From: Chionis minor
Taxonomy: Eukaryota; Chordata; Aves; Charadriiformes; Chionididae
NCBI GenBank assembly: GCA_013398295.1
Contig: VZSF01007788.1
Location: 1,142,240-1,206,239 of the forward strand
Direction of reading: 5' to 3'
DNA: 64,000 bases
Shown: piece by piece, positions 1-14,200 of the stretch
Layout: every line of letters starts with the position of its first letter
Position numbering within the stretch: the first letter of the stretch is position 1
Notes under the pieces: model-generated
Database searches by the model: none
Told to the model about the DNA's origin: nothing
What the model saw: the letters and a program-made list of their open reading frames with translations, nothing else
Made by a program: the position numbers and the translations under genes

Positions 1-825
1 GTGTGTTTTCCTCAGGAAAGACATTTCTGTGGGTAAACTGTGATACATATACACAGAATTCAGCAATATTATCTTGTCTTTCTGCTAAACTGTGATAGCT
101 CTCTAAGGTTTTGTAAATCAGCTTCCCAGTAATCAAAATGTTTAATGAATAATTTTCTAAAAAGCATATTTTCTAAAAGCATTTATCTTTCTGTCCCTAA
201 GCTTTTGCCTACTGAATTCAGCCACACACCTGTTGCAATACGTTCCTGTTTTTCAGCTCCATCAGAATACCAGAAAAGTATCCAAATGTAGAAATGTTTC
301 AAGCAAGCTGTAATTAACAGAAAAAACCCTTGAAATTGTATATAAAAGATGTAGATCTATATATACACACCTTGTTCCCCCCTTCTGGAAAGAAAAAGTC
401 AGTTTAATTAATTTATTAGAACACCAAAAGGGAGGAAATGAAAAAAAAAAAAGGCTGGTAGCCAAAGAAAATATCTTTCAACCACAGTAAGATATTGAAA
501 ACCAACCAAAACCAAACAATCCCCCAACAAACCAACCAACACACCCCAAAACCGAACAAAAACCCCACCACACAAACACCAGCACTTCACGCTGTCAGGA
601 AGTAAATTGCTCCTACATACCTATGGCTGTGGTAGGAAAGGAGACATTGCAGTGCTGAACTCAGTAATGGCATCTCAAACCTGTGCATTTCTGTCTAGCA
701 AGATCTTTAAAAGCTTCCCAAAATGTATTCCAGGTCGGAGATTGAGAGACAACTACTTGCAATTTCTTAGTAGTTACAGTAGTTGGCAGAATTTTCACCA
801 ATTCAAGGTAAAAAGATAGCTGGCT
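1..825. other. Non-coding sequence downstream of CENPE
   Basis: AT-rich, no gene recognised. 484-582 is a low-complexity A/C-rich tract of AACC- and AAAC-like units, common in bird genomes. Confidence 0.5.
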
Positions 826-1015
826 CTTGAATAAAGAGCCCCTCTGCAGAGAGGGACCCGAGACTCTCGGTGGACAACAAGATGGCCATAAGCCAGCGAT
901 GTGCCCTTGTGGCCAAGAGGGCCAATGGTATCCTGGGGTGCATTGGAAAGAGCGTGGGGATTGGACTAGATGATTTCCAAAGGGCCTTTCCAACCCCTAC
1001 CATCCTGCGATCTCT
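826..1015 (+). mobile_element. CR1 LINE 3'-end fragment
   Basis: Contains the familiar CR1 tail text: GTGGCCAAGAGGGCCAATGG, then TGGACTAGATGATTTCCAAA and CCTTTCCAACCCCTACCATC. It lacks most of the element. Boundaries are approximate. Confidence 0.8.
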
Positions 1016-2145
1016 GAAGTATCTCCAGCAGGCAAGTAATCCTTGCGTGACTCTTCCCGTTCCAGTAACTGCTGAACATGTTTTTAAACAAAACACCACT
1101 GACACACTTGTGTAACAGTAAACTTCTGCACAAAGTGATTATTGCAAAAAGAACAGACAAGAAGCATAATAATGACACAAGCGGCGAGATCCCTATAGGA
1201 GACAGTCTTTAGACACTGAATATTAGATCTTAGATCACAGCACAAGTGAAGTGACAAGCAAAAATATTTTTCCTTAGTACATTAAAGTTTATTGTCAAAA
1301 CTAACTTTCTTATACAAAACATACAAAAAATGGGTCTCATACTGCAGATAACCAGGCCTGTAAAATAGTCAGTCTTGTAGCCCTGATTGTCCAGTTTATT
1401 TTCAATTCACTAGAGTAGCAGAAAGGTGTCAGGTCCATTGCTTACTACTAAAAAAATTCCAATACCCAACTGTGGACAGGAACTAGAAGCATATTGAAAG
1501 ATGATGCAAAATACAGTTATGCTTGTCGCCATAATTGGCTGAGCTGCAGAAATAGTGCAAGGAGTTGAAGAGGAACCCTTGGTTGTGTGTCCTATACACA
1601 GGAAATTAGTAACTTCAGTCCCAATGTCCAGATAGAGCGGTTAAAATTGTGGTGAAAATGCAGTTTCTGTGGACTTAGAGAAAGCATGGTATAAAAACCA
1701 TATGCTGAAGAACAGAAAGAACAATTCTTTCCAACTGAAGATACAAATATCAACCATCCAGAAGAGGGCTGTTTCAGGAATGACAGAATAAAAAGGTTAA
1801 GATTGGGAAGTTTCACAGTAGATTAGTTTGTGATCCATTCCTGTTTCTATTTTTTTTCTTCAATACATTGGCTTTTCTTTGCCATTCAAAAAAAAAAACC
1901 CACCGAAGTAGAACATAATCAGATCAGCAGGTTGTGGGCAACATGACTGCTTTTCCATTTTTCTTGTATTTCAGCTTTTCCAATTGCAGGAAGTAGCAAC
2001 TCCAAGACAGCGAGGGGTTTGCATGCCCCTGGAGCTCTTCCACAGTTTGTGGAAGAGGCTGATGGCTTTTGACCCGAAGCAATTATCTTTTGTATACACA
2101 GATTCTGGCTGTAGGCACTGCAGAGGCAACTTACAACAGAGCACC
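1016..2145. other. CENPE 3'-flanking or 3'-UTR sequence
   Basis: No ORF or repeat recognised. Alternative minus-strand AATAAA signals near 1287 and 1393 could end a longer CENPE 3' UTR of roughly 0.75-0.85 kb. Confidence 0.4.
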
Positions 2146-2151
2146 TTTATT
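2146..2151 (-). terminator. AATAAA poly(A) hexamer overlapping the CENPE stop codon
   Basis: On the minus strand the sequence reads CAATAAAGG, so the TAA stop lies inside an AATAAA hexamer. A T/G-rich stretch follows within 40 bases. If used, it would leave a 3' UTR of only a few tens of bases. Other AATAAA copies on this strand lie near 1393-1399 and 1287-1293. Confidence 0.35.
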
Positions 2152-2244
2152 GGGTGACACAATCAGGGACTTTATCTTTCTCTGAAGTTCCAAACCACTG
2201 CTTAACTTGTTCTTCTGTGGCCTGTACTCCTGCAGGTCGTGTAT
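2147..2244 (-). CDS. CENPE: CENPE exon 44 (C-terminus, CaaX box)
   Basis: 98 nt including the TAA stop, [19 protein letters not shown] to [12 protein letters not shown] (residues 2226-2229) is a CaaX motif ending in Gln, typical of farnesylation; human has VPECKTQ here. Confidence 0.95.
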
Positions 2245-5200
2245 CTATAGAGAAGACAAGAACATTAAAGTAACACTTAAACTTTTGTGGTTAGACAAGC
2301 CATAGAAATACAGCAGTTTAATCTCGACTGGTGTTTTAGATGTCACCTATCAAAGCTTGCCTCTGAGGAGCTTTGTGTTGTGAGGAAGTCTGTACTATTA
2401 CCAAGTTGGCCATCACAAGAAACAGCAACGAGTCATATTCTTTCAGAAGTCTGCCATTAGTAACTTGAAAACTGGTTAACTCTTCAATATGTCTGCTGGG
2501 GCCTTCTGAAAGTTTTTAGAAGAAAGTGTAATGATGAGGGTGGCAGCGTTAGTATGCCAGCACAGATCACGAGGAGACTTCCCCAGAAGTCACCAGGCCA
2601 GATGTAAGAAATCCAGAGTTGGGCTGGGGAACACAAGTTCCCCAAACAGCTATTACTGCAGCTGCAGGCAGGCAGACTGGCAGATTCAACACCAAAGACT
2701 AAAGTCTACCATCTTAAAGAATTCTAGGGAAAAAGTTAACCAGCAGTTAACTTTGAGTAGTTTTGCCAAAAAGCTGTGCTTAACCAATGTAAAGTTAAAA
2801 AGCAAAACATTTAAGAGCATTGACTATCTAGTAATGATATTCTGCTAATTCACTTTTTAAAGTCAGTCATCAACACTTCCACTGCAGCAAAAGAAAAAAG
2901 TTTTACAATCTTCAGGGGGTGAAGGAATCACTTAAGTATTTAGGTTCTGTAGAGCATATATAATCTTCATGGCTGCAGCTGGTCCGCCCCTCAACAGCCA
3001 GCTGAATGACCAGTTGAGAAAATTGTGCTATTGGGTAAGTTTCATGTTTGACTAGCGAAGGTACACAGCATTTACCCTCGAGTCTCAGACCACCCCCTAT
3101 ATTTTGCCTCTCAGAAGCTTTATAGGGCAACACCGCTGCACTATGTACCTGTTAGTATACTCAAGCTGGAATTATCAAAGAAGTTTGTTGGACAAGTCAG
3201 AGGCAGAGGCTTTGGTGCGTTCTGAGCCACAATTTCCTGAGAAACAGGTTCCTTGGAGGGTGAAGGTGTTTGCTCTTTAAGGGAATATGGCACTGTCTTC
3301 CTTGGAGACCTTGGTACTGTGTCTCGAGCGGTTTCTCTTGAGGATCGTTCTTTCCATTTCAGTGCTCTTTCTTTCCATTTTCTGAGTTCCTCTTTCAGTT
3401 GAAGCTCATTACTGAAAAGAAGAAAAACCCACCCAGAGTTTAATTAAGAAAAAAATTAAAGCAGTTCCTCTAAATAAGGAAAAACTCCTGACAGACAGTT
3501 TCTGTATCTTCAGACAACATACCACAGACATAGCAATGCAAGACCATATCTATATATCTTGCTTTCAGAAGCACTTTTTTTTTTAGTTTTAAGCTAAAAT
3601 TCCTTCCAACATATAGATTTCAGTATGTCTTCTAGCGTTTAGGAAATTCTTGTGAAAGAAAGCAATATCAGTTTGAAAAGTCAGATAAGAAATAAATTAC
3701 TAGCTTTAAATAAAACTTTATGTGAAAGAATCTAACAAATCTAAAATGAATAATAATTACTTCTATAGGTGTCTCAGAAAGATACACTAATGACATGCAT
3801 AGCTAAATAGCGACAAATGATTTGATATGTTGCTGATCAGCTGTCTACTTACCTTAGTATAAGGTCATTTTGTTTCTTCAGCTGTAAGTTCTCTTTCTGT
3901 AGCTTAGCTTGTTCAGATTTTAGAACAAGTATTTGTGTGCTTTGCACAATACCACTGCCACCACCACAAGTAAGGGGTATTTGGGATTGCTGAGGAGCTT
4001 TTTCCAGTACTGCTAGAAAACAGTTTTATATGGATACATGTGTGTTATTTGGACAGTGCTTAAAACCAAGTCAATATATATTTTTTAACCTATTCCTTCC
4101 TGTGGTCTTATATGTAAGACCTTACTAGGTTACAAGTGCCATTACAACAGCTATTCTTTTTTATACACAAACACACCTCACAATTCACACTGCCAGGGAG
4201 ATACTAAGAAACTTAAGAGTCATCATGGGGTCACTTAGAGTTAAAAGTTCTCATAAAAGTTAAAAGTTTCAAGTATGTCATAATTATGGTTAGAACTAGC
4301 TATTCACATGTGAAATCAGTCAAGGAAAAAATGGCAATGTGAGCTACTGCAGCTTATCCCACCACAAGTGCAAACATGGCTGGAGAAATACATGCAGGAA
4401 CTACTGTGATTCTAATGCAGTGTATCTGCAGCTAACATATTTTACTTCCCATTTCATCTTCCAAAGCACCCAATCCTCCTCGTACCCTTTCAGGTAAGAG
4501 GCCTGCATCTCAATCTGGACTTCAACCATATAACCTTAAAACTGAATGTTTAACATGAAAGTCCCATATATTTATCTTGATTTTACCAGTAACATCTTGG
4601 TCTTGGTGTGCTCTTCTAAGTTCTTCTTTTAGCTTTCTTAACTGTTGTTCTTTGTGTTCTGCAAGAGCTTTATAATTAGCAAGTCTATATTGGTCAGGAA
4701 GAGAGGAAGAAAAAAAAAACAACCTCAGTTTAATAATTATTACAGTTGCAGGACAGCTAGTTTAATTTCCAAATGAGCTATCAAATACAAACTACTCAAA
4801 TTATATAGGTAAGACTATACAAACATGATTGTCAGTTAGATTTTAGGTAAAGTGCAGAAAACCAAAAGTTGGACTAGAATTATTCTCTATGTATCCCTTC
4901 TCTCCAGAGAACTAGAGAACTTTTTCAATTACTGTGCTTTCCCCTCACCTTCTTTTGACAGAACACTTAAGTTATGGCTGAACAAGGGTTGGCTGAGAAA
5001 TTTTGGTGAGTGTATAGGAAAGGAGTTTTGTAATCAACCCAAGAAGCATATGGTTTTTACTTTCTCTGGAATGTAGCTACAATAAAAACCCAGGACACCT
5101 AAAGCTGAATGCTCCCTTCTTATTCTGTGGAAAAAATACACAGAAAAGTAGAAGCCAAGAACTAAGTAGCTGAAATTGTAACAAGGTCAAATTTGAACTT

Positions 5201-8200
5201 ACTGCATATCAAAAGAGTTGGACTGTTTCATTCTTTCCATATCATATTTTACCAATTGTGTTTTGAGATGATCAATTTCTTCTTTGTACAACTCAGCACC
5301 TTTATCTAATTTTGCCTGAAAATAAAATAAGAGATTTAGTATGAAGAAAGGCTTGTTACTCAGCAATGACTTTAAGGATTGCTCACTTTATATCTTCATT
5401 ATGACCTGCTAGATTTTTCAGGACAAGCCTGGGAGCAGAAGTTATTTTGGAGTAAGAATGCCCACATTACAAACTAGCACTATAGCATTAGTTGGTATCC
5501 TAAATCTGGTGTATTACATACAATCATGTTTTAGCAACTTTTGCTGACTTTTTTGCAGACATAAGTCTGGGAATTTTGAACTAGTACACAAATACATTAG
5601 ATAAACAGAAGTATGAGCTGTTTTTCTAAAAATTTAATTTTTTCAGAATGTTTCAGAAATGCACCATGTACGAGTGATAGATTTAGCTTCTACTATCATA
5701 CATGGTTTCTAAATTTTGTCTCTGAAGCCTGCATTGGTAGAACGTGAAACTGCATGCTAAACAGAGGAGTGCTTTACTGTAGGAATGCCATAAACAACAA
5801 TAAATTGACTTTAGAGAGCCGTTTCATCTACAGCTATTCTCAAGTATGCTTGCACTCTCTCTGAGGTTAGAGGAGAATGAGAAGAGTAAAGTATTTTGCT
5901 CATACCTGGAGACTGTGATTCTCTGTTAAGGCAGTTTTGAGGCACTTCTCTGTCTCATTCAGTTTGTCCTGCAGTTGGGTGAGCTCACTTGTCTCTGTTT
6001 TCATTCTTATCTGTGCTTGTAACTTGTTTATCCTGTCATCTTTCTCTTTGACATTTTTTCCTGCTTCACTTACTACATTTTCCAGCTTCTGAATTTTCAC
6101 TTCCATAACCTATTGAGATACATCAATCAAGTTAGGAGTAGCTATGCCAAGAGATATAGCAGTAACAGCACATGGTCATGCTTTTAATAAAAACACATAA
6201 AAAAGCCAAACCACACAAAAAACTTCAACACTATAGGCTCTATGGCAACTCTTGGTGTCTACCTTGCTGTTCTGTGTCACCTTTTCGTATTCTGGAACAG
6301 TCAAGTCTATAAAAAAAATGCTTTCAACATGGGTAACTGTGACATTAAAAAATAGGACAGAGAGAAAACGAGTCCTCAGTTCCTAGCATTAAAGACAAAA
6401 TTCTTCTCCAGCTTCCAATTTAACATAGCAAATACCATATACTTAAAGGAATCATCAAGAGCGTCACACTATTAAAACCAACACTTCAAGAACAAATGGA
6501 AACATTTCATAGGGGTTTCTAAACTGACATCTATTTGTACAGAAAACAGGCAATTAAAATAACCACATTACAGACAAGAGCTCAAACTTTCACTTTGGGA
6601 ATAAAAAAGCCCCACAAAAATAAAGTGCACACTGTGCCAGTGTATGGTGTGGCACAGATTTACAGTTGCTGTCAATCTTTATTTTCTTTTCAGTTTGAAG
6701 TACTCTCACTTAGAAAACAAGCAAAGAAGTTTTCTTTAGAAACGACTATTGGTACCTTTATATCTTGTTCTGCAGCCTTTAATTTGTTATGAAGCCTGTA
6801 GTTTTCTTCTTCTAATGCAACGCTGGCAGAGCCACCAGGGGCCAGTTGTTCTTTAAGAGAGTTTAGTTCCCGAAGCAACTCTTCACATTTCTCTTGTCTC
6901 TGTTTCAATTCAATATCAGCGTTTTTACAATAATGGACAGTTCTGGCATCCAGCTCTGAAGAAATTTGAAGGAGTACCTGGAAATAAGTTTTGTCATAAA
7001 GATAAACTTTAAACAATTTTTGAGTCAGCTACAAATAAGGTAAGTGAAGAAACAGGAAGTATCTTGGCCCGTATTAATTTCACATTCTTGTTCCAGCATC
7101 TTTATGAAGATGCTTGCTATCAGAAACAGAATCACTAACACTCAGAAATCTGGTTTTATTTCCAGAAGAGGGGGAGGCAGGAAGGGGCACAAGAGAAGAC
7201 TGCAAATTTACCAGTATTCTGCATTAACGCGAACACACACTAACCTTACAGAAACAAAGGAGCTATATCGGAAAGACTTCTTGGATGTCAGCAACAGAAA
7301 ACAACCCCCACAATTATTCACAGTTTTGGCTAGAATGTATTCATTTACTAAAGTAAGTGAGACTAGTTGAGAGAAAACATACATTGTACTATTCTAGAAA
7401 ACCATACGCTTAACCTGCCAGATAAAGAAAAACTTCACGCTTGTCAGGAAGTGACATACTAGCTATACTAGATTTATTTTTGTTTGTTTGGTTAAAGCTT
7501 TGATCCACATAATATGTCTGTCAGGGAATTCTTCCAAAAAGCCTGCCAACACTGGGAAATCCTGAAGAAGTCAAGACTGGCTGTTGACTCTAAAGAAGAA
7601 ACTTTAAAACAGGCTACACTTAAGAGGACAGAACTGAGTCACAACAATGGGGGAAGAAGGGTGATGAGCTCTTTGTACTTCAGACCAATGCTAGTCAAAG
7701 GAATAATAATACAAACAGACCAGGAACTTCCAGGATACATTTGTTCAGAAAACTGTTCCTAACAGCTAATGAGAAGGTAATGGATTCCCGCCCCCCCCCT
7801 CCAGTTTTTTAAGAATTGTTCAATACAATTAATCAGAGAGATGAAAACTCATGAAGTCCTGTTCATGATGCACTTAACCCTGTAAAACACCCGGTCTTCC
7901 CCCCCCCCCCAAAAGAAGGAGGCCAGAGGTAACAAGAAGAAAGGAAAAAGAGGAAGGGAGGCTGAACCACCTCAAGTCAACTTGACTTTCTGAAGTTAGA
8001 AAAGTTGTGAGAACGTAAGTTACAATTAATTTTTAAAAATGGCTAAAGTAGTTTTGATAAAGTTGCCTTGAACACAGCAGACACTCTTATGGGAATAAAG
8101 CCTGGAGAAAGTAACTGTATCGGGTTGTCAAGTTCTGGAAGCAAAGCTATATAACAATTTTGAACCTACAGTTTACAGAATTCAGTCTACCAAAATGCAA

Positions 8201-11200
8201 ACCACCAACCCTCCCTCCTCCCTACTTATTGCCAAGAAAGTCTTTTACAAAGCAAGTTTCCAAGTTCGGATGCACACAGAAAGAAGCCTTTAAAAATCTT
8301 CTTCTAAGTATTCCTACATCTTACAGTTGAGTAAAGTGCTGATAATAATGAATAATCTTTAAATAGCCTTTTTTAGGGTATTTAGGTTTTGTTTCAATCA
8401 GATTAGAGGCATTTATAGAGGGCTTACACAAAATACATTCCTGATTAACGACAACTTAATTTTACCTTTACTTTAGGAGTCCAGAAGTTAATGACTTGCA
8501 AAAGCCTTTCATTATCTTTCTTTAACTCTTCTTTAAGTTTCTCTGCATCACAGAGAGTTCCTGAAGAAGTTTCCCAGAACTGTGCTGTTTCTTTTCTAGC
8601 AGTTTCTTCCTGCTGTAACTCTGCCTCTATGCTAAGAAGTTCACTCTCCATTTCTGATACATCTTTGAGAATACTCTTTAAAAAAAAAAAGAGTGAATTA
8701 AAGTTTAAATATTGCTTTGATAACTACATGTTTAAATACACATTTTGCCCTCTTAGCTATCAATATTGGCAGGAAGTCTGCTTTAGCATCCAATTATTGT
8801 ATGAAAGGATTTTCACTGTACTTCAATTACAGCCTATTGGGAAAACAAGAAGACAATCTACATTCCTGAGGCAGGTGGGAAGGAGAAAGGGGAAAAAATA
8901 TGCGTATTAGTAACATTATCTCATTGTTTTTAAGTGTCATCTTGGTATTGGGCAGTACATATTTTACAGGGCAAATAAGTAATTAACATTCCCACTATTT
9001 TATAACCTAACAATTTCACATTGAGCTACTTTATAAAACATAATCCTCATATTATAGAACTAGTAGCACCAAAAATACAAGTTCTTACTCCCTCTTAAAT
9101 GAAGTCTTAACAGATAAAAGCAATGCCATTAGATTAGCACCAGCACATTACCCCACACTTTGAAATATGGAAGTCTCTCTGAAAATTGTTTCAAACGGTA
9201 CCTCTGCATCCAAGTGCAAACTCTGCAGGACTTCACTGATGTTGAAGTCTCGAGAAGATATTTCATTCTGGTTCAAATAAGTCTTCCTGAGACACTGAAT
9301 CTGAGCTCGTAGCTGATCTTCTTTTCTCTTTTCCTCAAGCAGTTCCATTTCATACTTGTTAACATTAGTATGATACTCTCTTTTCTTCAAGCAAACACGA
9401 CTAAACAGAAACTATTGCAGAAGAACAGGATCGATCAGTGAGTATGCTTTAAAATGGTACCCTGCATCCAGCTAAAATTTCCATATTTTATAATTCAATC
9501 TACTGGCTCTCCTAGCCCATAGGTGCCCAGGACAACTAAAACATGAATAAGAAAGTTAAGTTCACACGTGCTGTATAGCAGTAGCATGTAAGACTTTTAG
9601 CTGGGTCAGCATTTCTGAAGTATGCTATTTTTTGCAGACTCCTAAAAAGGCCAAAAATGTGTCAATGGCTCTATCTAGACAGCCCTCCATGAACATAGAC
9701 TTCAAAAAGCAAAGTATTCTTTGTTGTATTTATTTTCTCTCAGACTTTTGAAAGGTGCAAATGATCTAGAAGAATAGTATCTCACCATGCTGAAATCACT
9801 ACTTAAATTTTAAACATCTTTAACCATAACAGTTGAAAGGCATCTATAAAGAAAAATATCAAAACCTAAAAACCCTAAGTGAAGTTATGAAGTAAGCCTC
9901 TTTAGAATACTTGTTAAACTTCTTAGCTAATGGATATTTAGAGAGACGACTGACACTCAAGATCACATCCAGTATTTCTGTATACTTGACATGAACCTCA
10001 CCCTCTCCCCAGGCCTGCCCTACCCTGGCCCCTGTAAACAAAAAAACCTTTCATGGTAAATAAACAGAAAAAAATCTTTATGCAAAAGTAGAGCAAACAG
10101 TATGGTAACAGGAATTTTCCCAATCCCCCTTAACCTTTGTTCTGATAACTGGAACCAGTTTCTCCACTGATCTACACAAGAAGTTATCAAACTACTTGTG
10201 TAGTGTTGCAGAGTGAACGTGCATCTCCAAGGCATCTTGCTTGTCTCCTTCCCCCACAATAAAATACATACTTAGGGGCCCATAATTTGAATTGTGAAGT
10301 AATTTCTTTTCCCAATTAAAATAGATTAATATTAGTGAAATACTGTGCAAAGCAATTGAACTACAGTCAAGAACTAAGGTTGATAACTAAATAGTTCTAG
10401 TTGTCAGGACTGTAAAGCATTTACTAACAATTTGTTTTCCACAAGACATGCATACACAAAAAACAAAGTAGGAGTATATAGAATCCTAGCTGCTAATATT
10501 GAGAGCTTATTAAAAAACCAAATCAAAGCAATATGAAACATCCACATATTTGGCATTTTAAGTTGATACCTTCAGCTTGTTCAATAAACTCTGGAGATGA
10601 CTGTTTATCTTCTCATTTTCAGTTTGAAGTCTTTTGACTTGTTTACTCTGTTCTGATGAAAGCTGAGTCAGTATTGCAGCTATCAGCGCTTTCTGACTAT
10701 TCAGTTCATTCTTTAGATTAAGAGACACTGTAGAGAGACATTCATACTTCTTCCCCACGTTTGGGAACTTCTCAAGAAGCTCCTAAATGCAAGTGAAACA
10801 AATTAATTCCGTCACAATAAGGAAGAGTGATTAGCTATGAACAGAAGCTTAAAATAAACCCTCAGGAGTTACGGGACTAACCCCTACAGTACTTATTAAT
10901 TTTACAACAGAGAAGTTAATAGGACTAAGACTTCAGTTTTGACTTGCCACAGCAATATGACAAAAACACTGTCAGGCACAAAACCAGATAATCCCTTAGT
11001 TTTCCAGAAAAATCGTATTTCTCAAGCTCAAGTTATTTTCATGATTTGGATTGCCTAGTGATATCAAGACCTGTAAGTCAAGCCTGAAGTGAAATTGTTG
11101 CCTGTGCAGGAGTTTGCCAGCTGAGCTGCCCTCAGGATGGGCTCCCAAGTTGATCTATTTCATCCTTTATTGAAAGAAAGGGATCATGAAATGTTTCCAA

Positions 11201-14200
11201 GCACTCTGCCATAAAAACGGAGATGCAATCAAGCAGTGAGCGGGCTGAGAAATGCAATAGGCTTCAGGGCACTCCCAGTACACTGCAACTCAGGTATCAC
11301 ATAAGAAGCTAGGTTATGCTAGGTTATACATTTTGAAGTATAAAACTTCCAAGCCATATTGCCTCCATCTTTGGTTCTTAATTGAAAGCAGCAGGATTCA
11401 CCAGTTTAACTCTTCACTCCACAGTAAAAACTAACTATGCCCTGTGTCCAGGGGAACTAACGTATCCCGTGTCCAACAGGAGCAAGTACAAGATACTTGA
11501 GAAAACTGCACAAGAAACAGGCAGACGTCATCTTACGTACTATAAAAGTCAAGACATACTGTGCCATTAAAAGTTATCAATTGATGTTATTTGCTTCCCT
11601 CATTAGCAGCTCCCTGCTGCTGCTGCAGGACAGAAAGACAGTGTGAATGGAGAAAGCTACACATAACTGAGTTCTGCAATTCAGTCCCTTACCACTTTTG
11701 GTGTTAACCGAAGCAGCTCAGGACTTCTCTAGCACAAACAGAATGATGCCCAAATCTACTGCACAGATGTACAGACTGAAGTACAATTGTACTCTTCAAA
11801 GTGTTTCATACATATCCATAAATCTTGGTTTATTTAGGCTTTCTGTAGGTTAGGAATACTTCTCACTTTGTGAGAAAGCATATTCAGTATAGTTAATTAA
11901 CAAAAGCTCTGAAGAATTACAGGAGCTTCCTATTTTGTGGAGAGAAGCTATTTAATGTAATTAATTTATTGGAAGCCAATTTGTATTTGATGGGGAGTAA
12001 CAGCTGGGAGGATCGGGGGGGATTTTGCAAGAACTAAATGGTGGAGCACTTTAGTTATTTTCATTGGGGTGGCTGGACAGAATGAAGTAAGGCATCTCAA
12101 CTGAGTTCATTTTAACATTCTCGGAAGACGACGTGTGGCCACTGAACAGCAAATCAAATGATCCCATGGTTTGCATCAAGATATGCAAAGAATTTTATGG
12201 ATTATACACAGAAGCAAGGTTTATGCTCCAGAACAAATGGTATTAAGGTTTTGCATGCATTATCAAAATAAGCAGAAAAGTAAATTTACCTTAATTTTCA
12301 AGGTTATTTCCTTTAGGCTGTCATCAGCCATCTGCTCGGCATTATCCACTGAATTCACCTGAATGGACATATCATTCAAGCTTCTCTGCTTCAGTTGGTC
12401 TAGAGCACATTCTAGTTTTGCATTTGTTTCAACACACTAAAATAAAAGCATGCATATTTAAGTACCATTCAAAAAGAGAAGTGATGAATAACTTAAGGAT
12501 GCAACTTATAACACCAACCATATCGTGATTTTTCTGCAATTCTATCTTGAGCTGGTCCCGCTCAGACATGACATCCTGTAGAAGTTTTTGTAGCTCATCT
12601 TTTTCTCGATTAATTGATGAGATTTGTTCTTGAAGTTGAAAAGAGTGACTAGTTCTTTCGGCCAACAACTGGTCTTTTTCACATGATACACTATTTAGCA
12701 TTTCAGTTAACTGTTGAATCTGTAATAAATAGTGGAGAAAAAACCCAAGAATTATGATTTGGTCCTGGTCTGTATACTATGAAGTACTCAAATCAGTTGT
12801 GTCAAATACAAACAACACAATTACCAATGATTAAAATTCACACTAACAGCAAGAGAAGTTTAAAAATAGTTTTGGTGTTCTAGTCATTGAGAAACAGAAA
12901 GTAAAAGGAAGGGGAATAACATTATACCCAGAGTACTCTAGTCCACTTTGTTCTTCAGTAAAGCAAGAGGAAACAAAGAGGCATTCCACGTATGTCCGCA
13001 TCCCAAAAAAGTGAAAACAGAGAGATTATCGTAAGAGATGGGCAACAGAATTGTCTTTATGTCTGCTCTAATGAGTAGAGCAGCGACACATCTGCTAATC
13101 TGAAGCAATCTTTAGTGACACTCTTTGGTCTATAGACAAAGAAAAGAGTTTGACAGGTGAAAAGTGAAGAAGTGAAAACTGCAAAGAGACCAAGTTGGCA
13201 AGAGCCAAGCGCAAGACTTTCCAAATAACAGGTACAGTTTGAAAGCCTGCACAGCACCAAGGATTCCAAACCCACTTAAGGTTCACACTGTCTACACAAT
13301 GCCTTTTGAAGTCTGAACAAATCCATGTACAATTACAACTATTAAGCCTGCACACACTGGATAAATCAATGTCCATTCTACGGGAGTGACCAACCCAGCT
13401 GGTTATGAGGCTGAGACAAGTTGAAGATGCAACTTCTAAACATCACTAAAACTTGTACAAAATCCTTTGTCCATGTTCGTGGTTGTTTAGCACCCATAAA
13501 AACAATGTGCTGAGAATTAGAAGTTAAATAGGATTTGTCTTGAGCAATAATTTAGCACATTAGTGATAAAACATCAGAACACAGCATTGCAGAACAGCTA
13601 CTAAAAAACAAAACTAAAACCTTGTTTGTTAGGCTGTCCTCCAGAATCTCTGACCGCCTCTGAACCTTTAACAAATGCTCTTCCCTTTCTTTAGCTTTGA
13701 TCTTCTCATTGCTGAGGAGTTCCTGTTGCCATTTCAATTCCTTTTCAGTTTCAAGAATCTGGAGTAAAAAATAGAGCAGCAAATAAAACTCCAGGTCTGA
13801 GATAGCACCTGAATCTACCTCTCACACACCAGGCCATTCAATACTTCACAGGAGTCAAAATACTTGACACAAAACCCCCTGCTTTAGTTCAAGTACAAGA
13901 AATTTCAATTTTTGCCTTTTTAAGTTTCTCCTTTCAAAGTAAAGCCTGCCAACTAGCATATTGATAAGTCCAATAATGTAAAGAATTAGACAAAGTATGC
14001 TACAAACATATTTGGACATACTTTCTACAGTCTCTGTTTACACAGATGAGTAACACAAAGTAGAGATAATTTGAGTACAGTTCACATCGAGCACTATCTA
14101 CAAATTATTACTTAACACAATTTTTCGAGTTGGACTGTTTGTCAGAGTGCTGTTAAATTATCTTTGACAACTTATTATAGACTATCATCCCTTTCACTAA

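Noticed and set aside
6259..6303. Possible small extra CENPE exon between exons 38 and 39
   Set aside because: It has an acceptor-like ATAG and a donor-like GTAGAC, but read in the required phase 0 it meets TGA at once.
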